From Mycobacterium syngnathidarum (GTDB lineage Bacteria > Actinomycetota > Actinomycetes > Mycobacteriales > Mycobacteriaceae): a stretch of 40,683 nucleotides of DNA. The notes beneath the pieces were generated by a model. It was not told the DNA's origin and did no database searches. It saw only the letters and a list, made by a program, of their open reading frames with translations. The stretch is taken from NCBI RefSeq assembly GCF_001942625.1, contig NZ_MLCL01000090.1:1-40683 (forward strand). Direction: 5' to 3'. Below are positions 17,013 through 26,108 of the stretch, one piece after another. Positions within the stretch are counted from its first letter, which is position 1; every line of letters starts with the position of its first letter. The translations under genes were made by a program, and so were the position numbers.

Positions 17013-17282
17013 TCAGTGCGGGACGGCGACCTGCGGCGGGGTGGTGATCGGCGGGGTGGCCCTCGGGATCTCGGGACTCGTGGGCGGGTGCGACGGAGCT
17101 TCGGTGTCACCGGCCGGTGCTTCGGGCTCACCGGTTATCGTCTCGCCGATCGTCATCCGCGGGATGGTGACGTCTTCTTCGATTTCCCGCACAGGTTTTC
17201 CCGAGCCGCACGACGCCACCGCCGCCAGCACGATCACGGCTCCGCACGCGGCTGTCACACGGTGCAAGTATCGGTCCGACAC
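17013..17282 (-). CDS. Small putative lipoprotein
   Basis: An 89-residue protein with a signal peptide (VTAACGAVIVLAAVASC) ending in the lipobox AVASC, then a Pro/Thr/Glu-rich low-complexity tail (GEPEAPAGDTEAPSHPP). It starts at GTG 17282 with GGGAG upstream; the open frame continues further 5' but loses the signal peptide. I do not recognise a family. It is convergent with ilvC, and 101 bp separate it from the stop of the WrbA-like gene on the same strand. A cell-envelope location is likely; function unknown. Confidence 0.65.
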   Translation of the reverse strand: MSDRYLHRVTAACGAVIVLAAVASCGSGKPVREIEEDVTIPRMTIGETITGEPEAPAGDTEAPSHPPTSPEIPRATPPITTPPQVAVPH

Positions 17283-17383
17283 CCGGCCACTCCCTTGAGT
17301 TGGATTCAAGGCTGACCAGTCGACTGTAGAGCGCCGGGACCCTGCCTTGGCCCCGGTTACGCGAAATGGCCCCGCGTCGGTGG

Positions 17384-17989
17384 CTAGGAACCAAGCCGTG
17401 CAGCCACACTCACCACACGCCGGGCCAGGTGATCGAGTGCGTCGTAGGTGGTGTCGTCGAACTCGTTGATGTTGTCGTGGTTGGCCAGCAGGCTCGCGCC
17501 GTACGGATTGCCGTCGGCGAACTTGAGCGGATCGGTGTAGCCCGGTGGCACGATGATCCCTCCCCAGTGCATCAGCGTCACGTAGAGCGTCAGCAACGTG
17601 GTCTCCTGACCGCCGTGGGCGGTGTTGGTGGAAGTGAACCCGGCGTACACCTTGTCGGCAAGCTTGCCCTGCGACCACAGGCCACCGAGCGAATCCAAGA
17701 ATCCACGCAATTGCGAAGCGACCGAACCGAACCGGGTGGGTGAGCCGAAAATCACCGCATCGGCCCAGACGATGTCGTCCCCGGTGGCGTTCGGTTGTTC
17801 TTTGGTGGCTTCGTAATTCGCCGTCCAGGCCGGATTGTGGGCGAAGGACGCCGGATCGGCGGTCTCGGCGACAGGCCGCAACCGCACCTCGGCGCCCGCG
17901 GCCTCGGCGGTGGCGGTGACGCGCCGGGCCATGGTGGTGCCGTGGCCGGTCGCGGAGTAGTAGATGACGGCTACCTTGGGCTGGGTCAT
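17384..17989 (-). CDS. WrbA-like NAD(P)H:quinone oxidoreductase (flavodoxin fold)
   Basis: A 201-residue flavodoxin-fold protein. The FMN phosphate loop is YYSATGHGTTMARRV (about residues 10-24). The other FMN-contacting segments are GSPTRFGSVASQLRGFLDS (about 81-99) and FTSTNTAHGGQETT, all typical of WrbA/type IV quinone reductases that reduce quinones by two electrons to limit redox cycling. The ATG at 17989 overlaps the stop of the upstream FAD oxidoreductase gene (ATGA), so the two are translationally coupled. I do not recall a WrbA gene at this position in M. tuberculosis. Confidence 0.88.
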   Translation of the reverse strand: MTQPKVAVIYYSATGHGTTMARRVTATAEAAGAEVRLRPVAETADPASFAHNPAWTANYEATKEQPNATGDDIVWADAVIFGSPTRFGSVASQLRGFLDSLGGLWSQGKLADKVYAGFTSTNTAHGGQETTLLTLYVTLMHWGGIIVPPGYTDPLKFADGNPYGASLLANHDNINEFDDTTYDALDHLARRVVSVAARLGS

Positions 17990-19422
17990 GGCGCCAGCCT
18001 AGGCAGGTCAGCGATGCCGAACTCGCGTTTCAGCACGGTGCGCGCGGCGTAGAACCCGGCCATTCCGTGCACACCTCCGCCCGGCGGCGTGGCCGACGAG
18101 CACAGGTACGCCTTGGGGATCGGTGTGGTCCACGGGTCGAACCGCGGTGTGGGGCCCAGCAACGCGCTGGCCATGTTGTTGCCGCCCACACCGATGTCGC
18201 CGCCGACCAGATTGGCGTTGTGCTCGTCCATCCGTGACGCCGACACGCTGCGTACCCCGACCACCAGATCGCGGAAGCCCGGCGCGAAGCGTTCGATGAT
18301 CTCGGTCACGGTCTCGGCCAGGTCCAGCGTGGAATTGTTGGGCACGTGGACGTAGGTCCACATCGGACGGCGACCGGCGCCGTCGATACGGGACGAGTCG
18401 CCGATATGGGGGAGTGCGGCCAGCACCATGGGCCACTCGGCGTGGCGGCCCGCGGCGACCTCGGACTCGGCCAAGGCCATCTGCGCGCGGCTACCACCCA
18501 GATGCAGCGTCGGGGCTTGCGTCAGACGTGGGTCACGCCAAGGGATCTCGCCGCTCAACACGAAATCGACTTTCGCCACGCCAGGCCCGTACGTGTAGCG
18601 ACTCAACGCCCGGGCATAGCGCGAGGGCAGGGATTTTCCGTAGATCGACAGGAGTGCCGTGGGTGCCGTGTCATAGAGGACCACGCCCGGTGGTGGTTCG
18701 GTGACCTCGTGCCCGAGGACCAGCTCACCGCCGTGCGCGGCGAGATCGGCGAGTAGTGCATCGGGGATGGCCTGCGATCCGCCGATCGGGATCGGCCAGC
18801 CCACCGCGTGCCCCAACGTAGCCAGCATCAACCCGGCTCCGCCCGACACCAGGGACGGCATGGTCGAGATCGTGTGCGCGGCAACACCACTGAACAGTGC
18901 GCGGGCGTCCTCACCTTTGAGGGACCGCCACAGCGGGGTGCCCTGGGCCAGCAGTCGTGGTGCGACGCGTGCCGCCGCGCCCAGTGACGGCGGAATCGAG
19001 CGTTTGTCGCCGAGGATGAGGCCCACCACGCCATCGCAATCGGCGGCCAACGGGCCGAGCAGCCGTCGCCAGGAATCTCCCGAATCCAGTTCGGCGCAGG
19101 TGCGCTCGATGTCGCGGTAGCCGATCGCCGCCGGGCGGTTCTGCAACGGACTGGCATAGGAGATCTCAGGCGCGGGCAGCTTCACTCCGCGGGCCTGCAG
19201 GTCATAGGCGGCGAAGAACGGTGAGGCCAACGCCAGCGGGTGCACCGCAGAACAGATGTCGTGGCTGACGCCGGAGAATTCCGGGTCGGGCAGGGTGCGC
19301 GCCCCACCACCGGCTGTCTGCTGCGCTTCGATCACGCGTACCGACAAGCCCGCCCGTGCGCAGATGACAGCGGCGGACAGTCCGTTGGGGCCGCTACCGA
19401 CGATTGTGACGTCCACGCCCAT
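17986..19422 (-). CDS. Phytoene dehydrogenase-like FAD/NAD(P)-dependent oxidoreductase
   Basis: A 478-residue flavoprotein (Rv2997 is about 480) with an N-terminal dinucleotide-binding loop VTIVGSGPNGLSAAVICARAG followed by VRVIEAQ, and a C-terminal FAD-binding segment GGGVHGMAGFYAARTVL. This is the CrtI/phytoene desaturase-like architecture. The substrate is unknown; no carotenoid genes are nearby. ATG at 19422 (MGVDVTIVG). The frame stays open far upstream through serA, but only as an antisense shadow. It is divergent from serA (54 bp) and coupled to the WrbA-like gene, which suggests the pair moves electrons from one substrate class, possibly to quinones. Confidence 0.85.
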   Translation of the reverse strand: MGVDVTIVGSGPNGLSAAVICARAGLSVRVIEAQQTAGGGARTLPDPEFSGVSHDICSAVHPLALASPFFAAYDLQARGVKLPAPEISYASPLQNRPAAIGYRDIERTCAELDSGDSWRRLLGPLAADCDGVVGLILGDKRSIPPSLGAAARVAPRLLAQGTPLWRSLKGEDARALFSGVAAHTISTMPSLVSGGAGLMLATLGHAVGWPIPIGGSQAIPDALLADLAAHGGELVLGHEVTEPPPGVVLYDTAPTALLSIYGKSLPSRYARALSRYTYGPGVAKVDFVLSGEIPWRDPRLTQAPTLHLGGSRAQMALAESEVAAGRHAEWPMVLAALPHIGDSSRIDGAGRRPMWTYVHVPNNSTLDLAETVTEIIERFAPGFRDLVVGVRSVSASRMDEHNANLVGGDIGVGGNNMASALLGPTPRFDPWTTPIPKAYLCSSATPPGGGVHGMAGFYAARTVLKREFGIADLPRLAP

Positions 19423-19464
19423 CAGTACACCGCACGCGGTTCGGCTGTGGTAGGGCGCACACAC

Positions 19465-19470
19465 TAGGCT
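19465..19470 (+). promoter_or_regulatory. -10 box of serA (leaderless)
   Basis: TAGGCT predicts the transcription start exactly at the G of the serA GTG at 19477. No ribosome-binding site is present. Confidence 0.6.
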
Positions 19471-19476
19471 GTCCGC

Positions 19477-21063
19477 GTGAGTCTTCCCGTTGTTTTGATT
19501 GCCGACAAGCTCGCGGAATCGACCGTCGCCGCCCTTGGTGACCAGGTAGAGGTCAGGTGGGTCGACGGTCCGGACCGCGAGAAGCTGCTCGCTGCCGTGC
19601 CCGATGCCGATGCGCTTCTGGTGCGTTCCGCCACCACGGTGGACGCCGAAGTCATTGCCGCGGCCCCCAAGCTCAAGATCGTCGCCCGCGCCGGTGTCGG
19701 CCTGGACAACGTCGACGTCGACGCCGCCACCGCCCGTGGGGTGCTCGTGGTCAACGCGCCGACCTCCAACATCCACAGTGCCGCCGAGCACGCGATGGCC
19801 CTGCTGCTGGCCACCGCCCGACAGATCCCCGCGGCCGACGCGACGCTGCGCGAACACACGTGGAAGCGTTCGTCGTTCTCGGGCGTCGAGATCTTCGGCA
19901 AGACCGTCGGCGTAGTGGGTCTGGGCCGCATCGGGCAGCTGGTCGCCCAGCGCCTGGCCGCCTTCGGCGCGCACATCGTGGCCTACGACCCCTATGTCTC
20001 GCAGGCCCGCGCAGCCCAGCTCGGTATCGAACTGCTGCCGCTGGACGAACTGCTCGGCCGCGCCGACTTCATCTCGGTGCACCTTCCCAAGACCAAAGAG
20101 ACCGCCGGCCTGCTCGGCAAGGAAAACCTGGCCAAGACCAAGCCGGGTGTCATCATCGTCAACGCCGCCCGCGGTGGCCTGATCGATGAGCAGGCCCTGG
20201 CCGACGCGATCACCAGCGGCCATGTGCGCGCCGCCGGTCTGGATGTCTTCTCGACCGAGCCCTGCACCGACAGTCCGCTGTTCGAGCTGCCCCAGGTGGT
20301 GGTGACGCCGCACCTGGGTGCCTCCACCGCCGAAGCGCAGGACCGGGCCGGCACCGATGTGGCTGCCAGCGTCAAGCTCGCGCTGGCCGGCGAGTTCGTG
20401 CCGGACGCGGTCAATGTCGGCGGCGGTGCCGTCGGCGAAGAAGTGGCGCCCTGGCTGGACCTGGTGCGCAAGCTCGGTGTGCTGGTCGGTGCCCTGTCCG
20501 ATGCGCCACCGGTTTCGTTGTCGGTGCAGGTGCGCGGCGAGCTCGCCTCCGAAGATGTTGAGATTCTGAAACTGTCGGCGCTGCGTGGACTGTTCTCCGC
20601 GGTGGTCGACGAGCAGGTGACGTTCGTCAACGCGCCGACGCTGGCCGCCGACCGTGGCGTGGCGGCCGAGATCAGCACCGCCACCGAGAGCCCCAACCAC
20701 CGCAGCGTGGTCGACGTGCGTGCGGTGCACGCCGACGGCAGCGCGCTGAACGTGGCGGGCACGTTGTCGGGTCCGCAGCTGGTCGAGAAGATCGTCCAGA
20801 TCAATGGCCGTAACTTCGACCTGCGTGCCGAGGGCTACAACCTCATCGTCCACTACAACGATCAGCCCGGTGCGCTCGGCAAGATCGGCACCCTGCTCGG
20901 CGGGGCCGACGTCAACATCCTGGCCGCACAGCTGAGCCAGGACGTCGAGGGCGACAGCGCCATCGTGATGCTGCGGCTGGACACCGATGTGCCCGAGGAG
21001 GTGCGTTCGGCGATCGCGTCTGCGGTCGACGCCACCACACTGGAAGTGGTTGACCTGTCATGA
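19477..21063 (+). CDS. serA: D-3-phosphoglycerate dehydrogenase
   Basis: A 528-residue type I enzyme making 3-phosphohydroxypyruvate, the first step of serine synthesis. Domains in order: substrate/NAD-binding core with [16 protein letters not shown] (GxGxxG at about 148-153), [13 protein letters not shown] and the catalytic-His segment [10 protein letters not shown]; an intervening allosteric domain (about 320-450); and a C-terminal ACT domain ([22 protein letters not shown]) that binds serine for feedback inhibition in M. tuberculosis. The GTG start lies at the predicted +1. Its stop overlaps the leuB ATG, linking serine and leucine synthesis in one transcript. Confidence 0.97.
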   Translation: MSLPVVLIADKLAESTVAALGDQVEVRWVDGPDREKLLAAVPDADALLVRSATTVDAEVIAAAPKLKIVARAGVGLDNVDVDAATARGVLVVNAPTSNIHSAAEHAMALLLATARQIPAADATLREHTWKRSSFSGVEIFGKTVGVVGLGRIGQLVAQRLAAFGAHIVAYDPYVSQARAAQLGIELLPLDELLGRADFISVHLPKTKETAGLLGKENLAKTKPGVIIVNAARGGLIDEQALADAITSGHVRAAGLDVFSTEPCTDSPLFELPQVVVTPHLGASTAEAQDRAGTDVAASVKLALAGEFVPDAVNVGGGAVGEEVAPWLDLVRKLGVLVGALSDAPPVSLSVQVRGELASEDVEILKLSALRGLFSAVVDEQVTFVNAPTLAADRGVAAEISTATESPNHRSVVDVRAVHADGSALNVAGTLSGPQLVEKIVQINGRNFDLRAEGYNLIVHYNDQPGALGKIGTLLGGADVNILAAQLSQDVEGDSAIVMLRLDTDVPEEVRSAIASAVDATTLEVVDLS

Positions 21064-22070
21064 AACTCGCTGTTATCGCCGGTGACGGCATCGGCCCCGA
21101 GGTCATCGCCGAGGCGCTGAAGGTGCTCGACGCGGTCTTGCCCGGCGTGGACCGCACCGAGTACGACTTGGGTGCCCGCCGCTACCACGCGACCGGGGAA
21201 ACCCTGCCCGAGGGGTTCGTCGACGAGCTGAAGGGCTATGACGCAATCCTGTTGGGCGCCATCGGCGATCCCTCCGTGCCCAGCGGTGTGCTCGAACGTG
21301 GCCTGCTGCTCAACATGCGGTTCGCCTTGGACCACCACGTGAACCTGCGGCCGTCGAAGTTGTTCGCCGGGGTTTCCAGCCCGCTGGCCGGCAACCCGGA
21401 CATCGACTTCGTGGTGGTGCGTGAAGGCACCGAAGGTCCCTATACCGGCACCGGCGGGGCGATCCGCGTGGACACCCCGCACGAAGTCGCCACCGAGGTG
21501 TCCACCAACACCCGGTTCGGGGTGGAGCGCGTGGTGCGTTACGCCTTCGAGAAAGCTCGCGCGCGGCGCAAACACCTCACGCTGGTGCACAAGAACAACG
21601 TGCTGGCGTTCGCCGGCTCGCTGTGGAAGCGCACCGTCGACGAGATCGGTGCTGACTACCCGGACGTCGAGACGGCTTACCAGCACATCGATGCCGCAAC
21701 CATCCACATGGTCACCGATCCCGGCCGGTTCGACGTGATCGTCACCGACAACCTGTTCGGCGACATCATCACCGACCTCGCGGCCGCCGTCTCCGGCGGT
21801 ATCGGCCTGGCCGCCTCGGGCAACATCGATGCGACGGGCACCAACCCGTCGATGTTCGAGCCGGTGCACGGCAGCGCGCCGGACATCGCCGGGCAGGGGA
21901 TCGCCGATCCGACCGCCGCGGTGATGAGCGTGGCGCTGCTGCTCACGCACATCGGCGAGACCGACGCGGCGGCGCGCGTCGACAAGGCCGTCAGCGAGCA
22001 CCTGGCCACCCGCGGTGACGCGAAGCTGTCGACCAGCGAGGTCGGCGAGCGGATTCTGTCGCTGCTGTAG
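21060..22070 (+). CDS. leuB: 3-isopropylmalate dehydrogenase
   Basis: A 336-residue enzyme oxidising and decarboxylating 3-isopropylmalate with NAD+ in leucine synthesis. Motifs are [52 protein letters not shown] and the metal-binding [15 protein letters not shown]. The length matches the short actinobacterial form. The ATG overlaps the serA stop (ATGA). leuC and leuD lie about 7 kb away under a different promoter. Confidence 0.97.
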   Translation: MKLAVIAGDGIGPEVIAEALKVLDAVLPGVDRTEYDLGARRYHATGETLPEGFVDELKGYDAILLGAIGDPSVPSGVLERGLLLNMRFALDHHVNLRPSKLFAGVSSPLAGNPDIDFVVVREGTEGPYTGTGGAIRVDTPHEVATEVSTNTRFGVERVVRYAFEKARARRKHLTLVHKNNVLAFAGSLWKRTVDEIGADYPDVETAYQHIDAATIHMVTDPGRFDVIVTDNLFGDIITDLAAAVSGGIGLAASGNIDATGTNPSMFEPVHGSAPDIAGQGIADPTAAVMSVALLLTHIGETDAAARVDKAVSEHLATRGDAKLSTSEVGERILSLL

Positions 22071-22190
22071 CGGCTGCTCGGCCTCGCCGTTGGCTCTGCG
22101 TTGCACCCTGAGCGCGGCGTCGATGGCGTGCTAGTCGACTGCTCAGCCCGGCTTGCGATGAGTTTTCGGGCCGGGCCGGGTCGACCTGGC

Positions 22191-22811
22191 ATGGGACTCG
22201 TCGAGATCGAACTGTTCGCAACCCTGGACCTCGTCGGGCAGGCGCCGGGCGGCCCGGACGAGGACCCCGAAGGGTTCTCGTTCGGCGGCTGGCAGGCACC
22301 CCTGGTCGACGAGGTTTCGGGTGCACAGGTCGGCGCCGCGTACGAGGGCGCCGATGCGCTTCTGCTCGGCAGGCGCACGTATGACATCTTCGCCGCCTAC
22401 TGGCCGCACCAGACAGACGAATTCGGTGCGCTGTTCAACAGCATTCCCAAATACGTCGCGTCCCGTGGCAAGCCTGATCTGTCGTGGGCCGGTTCCGAAC
22501 AGCTGGGCCCAGATCTGGGTGCCGCGGTGCGCGAGGTCCGTGACCGGCATGAACATGTGAAGGTCGTCGGAAGCTTGAACCTGGTCCAGACGCTGATGCG
22601 CGAGAAGCTCTTCGATCGCCTCGACCTGTGGGTGCACCCGATCATGCTGGGGACGGGGAAGAAAGTGTTCGACGGGGGCTCGGTGCCCACCAATGTCATA
22701 CTGCTGCAGCCGCCGGTCGCCAGCCCGAGTGGTGTCGTGTTCCTGCGGTACGGGATCGCCGACGGGGTGCCGGCGACGGGGGACATGAGCGACCCGGACC
22801 GCGGCGCTTGA
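22191..22811 (+). CDS. RibD C-terminal/dihydrofolate reductase-like protein
   Basis: A 206-residue protein of the RibD-C (DHFR-like) superfamily. Recognisable features are the N-terminal strand MGLVEIELFATLDLVG, the nucleotide-binding segment ADALLLGRRTYDIFAAYWP, VKVVGSLNLVQTLM and the C-terminal LDLWVHPIMLGTGKKVF. Members use NADPH or, in mycobacteria, sometimes F420; the substrate here is unknown. The ATG at 22191 gives the family start but has no clear ribosome-binding site. The open frame extends 90 bp upstream without similarity. It is convergent with the MFS gene (11 bp apart). Confidence 0.85.
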   Translation: MGLVEIELFATLDLVGQAPGGPDEDPEGFSFGGWQAPLVDEVSGAQVGAAYEGADALLLGRRTYDIFAAYWPHQTDEFGALFNSIPKYVASRGKPDLSWAGSEQLGPDLGAAVREVRDRHEHVKVVGSLNLVQTLMREKLFDRLDLWVHPIMLGTGKKVFDGGSVPTNVILLQPPVASPSGVVFLRYGIADGVPATGDMSDPDRGA

Positions 22812-22822
22812 TGCTTGTGGGC

Positions 22823-24001
22823 TTAGCCGTCATCGGCCGGCACGAGCGGCACCGCCACCAACGGCAGCAACGCGCACACCGCGAATGCCGCGGGGTAGCC
22901 CGCCATGCCGATCAGCGCGCCGAACAGCGGTGCCGAACTCGCGGTCGCCAAATGCTGGCTGGTGTTCTGCGTGCCCAGCGCGCGCCCGCTCCAGAACGGA
23001 CCGGCGATTTCGGCGATCGCGGTGAACGCCAAACCGTTGTCCGACACCGTGATCACCGACGCAATCACGATCAGCGCGACACTGATCGGTGAACCCAGCC
23101 AGTCGGTGAGGGCAAGCAGCCCCATCGTCGCAGCTGCCGCCAACGCGATGGTCCGGATCGGCCGCAGCCGCTGCCCGACGACATCGGACCACCGGCCCGC
23201 GGCGATCCGCCCTGCCGCGCCCAGCAATTGAGCGATGGTCACCAGGGTGCCCGCCGATGCCGCCGACCAACCCCGGTCGCTCATCAACCACACCAGTGTG
23301 AACGTCCACACCACACCCTGCGGCACCACCAGCAGTACCGAGACCGCGTGGATGCGCCACAACACATTCGAGCCACGGTACGGGTTGGCCAGGTGCTCGG
23401 CCGGGGCCTCATGACGCGGCGGCCGTGGCGGATCCAGCACTCCCACAGCGCAGATCGCCGCCGCCAGTACGCACACAATCGCGGGGAAGAGCAATGCGGT
23501 TGCCACGCCGTGAGATTCGGCCAGACGCGGAATCACCAACGCGCCCAGGCCGACTCCCAAAGGGGTTGCCGTCTGCCGGATTCCCATCGCCAGCCCGCGT
23601 TGTTCAGGCGGGAACCAGCCGACGACGACCCGCCCGCTCGCCGAATTGCTGCTCGCGGCAGCCATTCCGCCCAGCAACAGGAAGATTCCGACGGTTACCA
23701 GGGAGTGCGCCGCGGCCGCACCGAACGCTGCCGCGGCGGTCAGCGCAGAGCCCACCGTCAACACGATCCGCTCGCCGACCCGGTCCACGACGTAACCCCA
23801 GGCGATCAGGGTGACCACGAGGCCGAAGCTCGGCATCGAAGACAGCAGGCCGGCCTTGGCCAGATCCAGGCCGCGTTCGGCATGCAGGGTGGGGATGAGG
23901 AACGCCGCGCCGTTGATGAAGACGTTGGCACATGTGGTCGCAGTCAGGGCGATCGCCAACATCGACCAACGGCGGAAGGTGCTGATCGACGAAACCGGCA
24001 T
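22823..24001 (-). CDS. Major facilitator superfamily transporter (Rv2994-like)
   Basis: A 392-residue protein with about 12 hydrophobic helices. The loop between helices 2 and 3 carries the MFS A-motif relative GYVVDRVGERIVL, and the equivalent loop in the second half is GRWSDVVGQRLRP. Helix 5 contains ATPLGVGLGALVIPR. The substrate cannot be read from sequence; the Rv2994 relatives are listed as possible drug or sugar exporters. An in-frame TGA lies just upstream of the ATG at 24001, so the start is near its limit; there is no strong ribosome-binding site. It is divergent from a secreted lipase across an AT-rich region with two direct repeats. Confidence 0.88.
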   Translation of the reverse strand: MPVSSISTFRRWSMLAIALTATTCANVFINGAAFLIPTLHAERGLDLAKAGLLSSMPSFGLVVTLIAWGYVVDRVGERIVLTVGSALTAAAAFGAAAAHSLVTVGIFLLLGGMAAASSNSASGRVVVGWFPPEQRGLAMGIRQTATPLGVGLGALVIPRLAESHGVATALLFPAIVCVLAAAICAVGVLDPPRPPRHEAPAEHLANPYRGSNVLWRIHAVSVLLVVPQGVVWTFTLVWLMSDRGWSAASAGTLVTIAQLLGAAGRIAAGRWSDVVGQRLRPIRTIALAAAATMGLLALTDWLGSPISVALIVIASVITVSDNGLAFTAIAEIAGPFWSGRALGTQNTSQHLATASSAPLFGALIGMAGYPAAFAVCALLPLVAVPLVPADDG

Positions 24002-24022
24002 GCGGCCATAATTTCACGGATG

Positions 24023-24054
24023 TCCCAAAATATTGAACTTTGTTCCCAAAATAT
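24023..24054. promoter_or_regulatory. Direct-repeat operator in the MFS/lipase divergent promoter
   Basis: TCCCAAAATAT occurs at 24023-24033 and again at 24044-24054, a 21-bp pitch (two helical turns), within an 85-bp divergent intergenic region. The AT-rich repeats stand out from the GC-rich surroundings. Copy two overlaps the expected -35 position of the lipase promoter, and copy one lies in the MFS promoter region. This is likely a binding site for an unidentified regulator acting on both genes. Confidence 0.55.
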
Positions 24055-24074
24055 GAGACGCGTCCGAGCTGCCA

Positions 24075-24080
24075 TAAGCT
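24075..24080 (+). promoter_or_regulatory. -10 box of the lipase gene
   Basis: TAAGCT predicts transcription start at 24087, the third of three consecutive in-frame GTG codons (24081, 24084, 24087). Confidence 0.5.
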
Positions 24081-24086
24081 GTGGTG

Positions 24087-25265
24087 GTGAAGCTGTGGTG
24101 GACGGCAATCGTTTTGCTGATGTGTGGGCTCCTGACGGCACCGACCGCGGCGGCAGCCGTGCCGAACTGGTCGGGCCTGGATGCGCGTCACTATGACGCG
24201 CCGATTCCCGTGGCCGGCAGCCTGATCGAGACGGTGCCGTTGGACCCGGCACTGTCCCTGCCGGGCGCGGCCAGCGCTTACCGCATCCTGTATTCGACCG
24301 TCGATCAACATGATTCGCCGGCACTCAGCACTGCCGCAGTGTTCATCCCGCACGGTCAGCCGCCCGAGGGCGGATGGCCCACGATCGCGTGGGCGCACGG
24401 CACCGTTGGCCTCGGTGACGACTGCGCACCGTCGGCGCAGCCGCGCAGTCCACGGGATGTGGAATACCTCACGCACTGGCTCGACCAGGGCTACGCCGTC
24501 GTCGGCTCCGACTACGCCGGGCTGGGAACCCCCGGTTTGATGAGTTATCTCAACGGCGTGGCCACCGCGCACAGTGTCGTCGACTCCGTCATCGCGATGC
24601 ACCACATGGACCTGCCGTTGTCGCCGAAATGGGCGATCGTCGGGCAGTCGCAGGGCGGCGGGGCCGCGATCAACAGCGCGCGATGGGCCACCGAGTTCAG
24701 CCGCGGGACCGGCCTGGACTACCGCGGCGTGGTGGCCACCGGGACGCCGTTCAACGTCGAGGGCGTGGTCAAACAGGCCGGGCCCGCCATGGCGCTGCCG
24801 CCCAACCTGGGGCCGGCCGCCAACAGTTACACCGCCTACATCCTGGCCGGGTTCCGCGAGGCCCGCCCCGACATCGACGTCAACAGTGTCCTCACCCCGG
24901 CCGGGCTCGATGCCGTCAACCAGGCCGAGACGCTGTGCAAGCCGCAGCTCGACCAGCAGCTCGCAGCCATGACGCCGAATGGATTCTTCCGTGCGCCGCT
25001 GGACACGCTGCCCGGCGTATCGGAAGCCCTCGATGCCTACCTCGGCACCCCGACGAGCGGCTACGACCGGCCGATCTTCCTCGGCGTCGGGCTCCAGGAC
25101 CGCGATGTCCCACCCAACATGTCGCTGCAACTCGACGAGCAGCTGCGGGTAAACGGGCAGGATGTCACCCTCAAGGTCTATCCCGACCAAGATCACTCGG
25201 GCACCGTGCTGGCCTCGGTTCCGGACTCCACGCCGTTCCTCGCCACAGCGTTCGGGCGTGGCTGA
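24087..25265 (+). CDS. Secreted lipase (LIP-family alpha/beta hydrolase)
   Basis: A 392-residue exported protein. The signal peptide (VKLWWTAIVLLMCGLLTAPTAAAA) is followed by a secretory-lipase domain. The nucleophile elbow is VGQSQGGGAA (Ser at about 188), preceded by IAWAHGTVGLGDDCAPS (oxyanion region) and VVGSDYAGLGTPG. The likely acid is in GLQDRDVPP, and the His is in YPDQDHSGTV near the C-terminus. The family hydrolyses acylglycerols or related esters. Three in-frame GTG codons (24081, 24084, 24087) could start it; the last coincides with the predicted +1. Its divergent pairing with an MFS transporter suggests co-regulated ester breakdown and transport, which is inference. Confidence 0.85.
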   Translation: MKLWWTAIVLLMCGLLTAPTAAAAVPNWSGLDARHYDAPIPVAGSLIETVPLDPALSLPGAASAYRILYSTVDQHDSPALSTAAVFIPHGQPPEGGWPTIAWAHGTVGLGDDCAPSAQPRSPRDVEYLTHWLDQGYAVVGSDYAGLGTPGLMSYLNGVATAHSVVDSVIAMHHMDLPLSPKWAIVGQSQGGGAAINSARWATEFSRGTGLDYRGVVATGTPFNVEGVVKQAGPAMALPPNLGPAANSYTAYILAGFREARPDIDVNSVLTPAGLDAVNQAETLCKPQLDQQLAAMTPNGFFRAPLDTLPGVSEALDAYLGTPTSGYDRPIFLGVGLQDRDVPPNMSLQLDEQLRVNGQDVTLKVYPDQDHSGTVLASVPDSTPFLATAFGRG

Positions 25266-25309
25266 CCGAAACTGGCAGGCGTCCGCGCTGATCCCGAGAA
25301 CCTGCGCAC

Positions 25310-25315
25310 TACCCT
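25310..25315 (+). promoter_or_regulatory. -10 box of the FAH-family gene
   Basis: TACCCT predicts a transcription start at 25322, one base before the ATG at 25323. No ribosome-binding site is visible. Confidence 0.5.
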
Positions 25316-25322
25316 GATCAAA

Positions 25323-26099
25323 ATGCGCTTAGGTCGAATCGCCAGTCCCGACGGCGTCGCTTTCGTCAGTGTCGAAGGTGACGGTGCCGACGCCGTCTGC
25401 AAAGAGATCGCCGAGCATCCATTCGGCAACCCCAACTTCACCGGGCGGAGCTGGCCACTGGCCGACGTCCGCCTGCTGGCACCCATCCTGGCCAGCAAGG
25501 TGATCTGCATGGGAAAGAACTACGAGGCGCATGCCGCGGAGATGGGCGGCGCTCCTCCCGAGGATCCGGTGATCTTTCTCAAACCCAACACCGCGATCAT
25601 CGGGCCCAATGTGCCGATCCAGTTGCCGGCCGATGCGAACCCGGTCCACCACGAGGGAGAGCTGGCGATCGTCATCGGCCGGCCCTGTAAGGACGTACCC
25701 GCCGCACGTGCCGCCGAGAACATCCTGGGCTACACCATCGCCAACGACATCTCGGCGCGCGACCAGCAAGCCAAGGACGGCCAATGGATGCGGGCCAAGG
25801 GGCACGACACCTTCTGCCCGGTGGGCCCGTGGATCGTCAACGACCTCGACCCCTCGGACCTGGAGATTCGCACCGAGGTGAACGGCGAAGTGCGCCAGCT
25901 CAGCCGGACCTCGCTGATGATCCACGACATCGGAGCCATCGTCGAATGGGTTTCGGCGGTGATGACGCTGCTGCCGGGTGACCTCATCCTGACCGGAACC
26001 CCCGAGGGGGTCGGCCCCATCGAAGACGGGGACACCGTGAGTGTCTCCGTCGAAGGCATCGGCACCCTCACCAATCCCGTTGTACGCAAGCAGAAGTAG
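25323..26099 (+). CDS. Fumarylacetoacetate hydrolase (FAH)-family protein
   Basis: A 258-residue protein (Rv2993c-like) with the FAH fold. Landmarks are CMGKNYEAHAAEMGG, the metal-binding glutamates of HHEGELAIVIGR, YTIANDISARDQQ with the metal-binding Asp, and GDLILTGTPEGVGP. The family covers acylpyruvases, oxaloacetate decarboxylases and 2-hydroxyhepta-2,4-diene-1,7-dioate isomerases; the sequence alone does not choose, though the size and the short N-terminal domain resemble the FAHD1/acylpyruvase group. It is probably leaderless. gltX begins 6-9 bp after its stop, so they share a transcript. Confidence 0.9.
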   Translation: MRLGRIASPDGVAFVSVEGDGADAVCKEIAEHPFGNPNFTGRSWPLADVRLLAPILASKVICMGKNYEAHAAEMGGAPPEDPVIFLKPNTAIIGPNVPIQLPADANPVHHEGELAIVIGRPCKDVPAARAAENILGYTIANDISARDQQAKDGQWMRAKGHDTFCPVGPWIVNDLDPSDLEIRTEVNGEVRQLSRTSLMIHDIGAIVEWVSAVMTLLPGDLILTGTPEGVGPIEDGDTVSVSVEGIGTLTNPVVRKQK

Positions 26100-26108
26100 A
26101 GGAAAGTG

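Noticed and set aside
19423..20853. Apparent N-terminal extension of the FAD oxidoreductase to a ~955-residue protein
   Set aside because: The extension is antisense to serA and low in family character, while the Rossmann motif begins right after the ATG at 19422.
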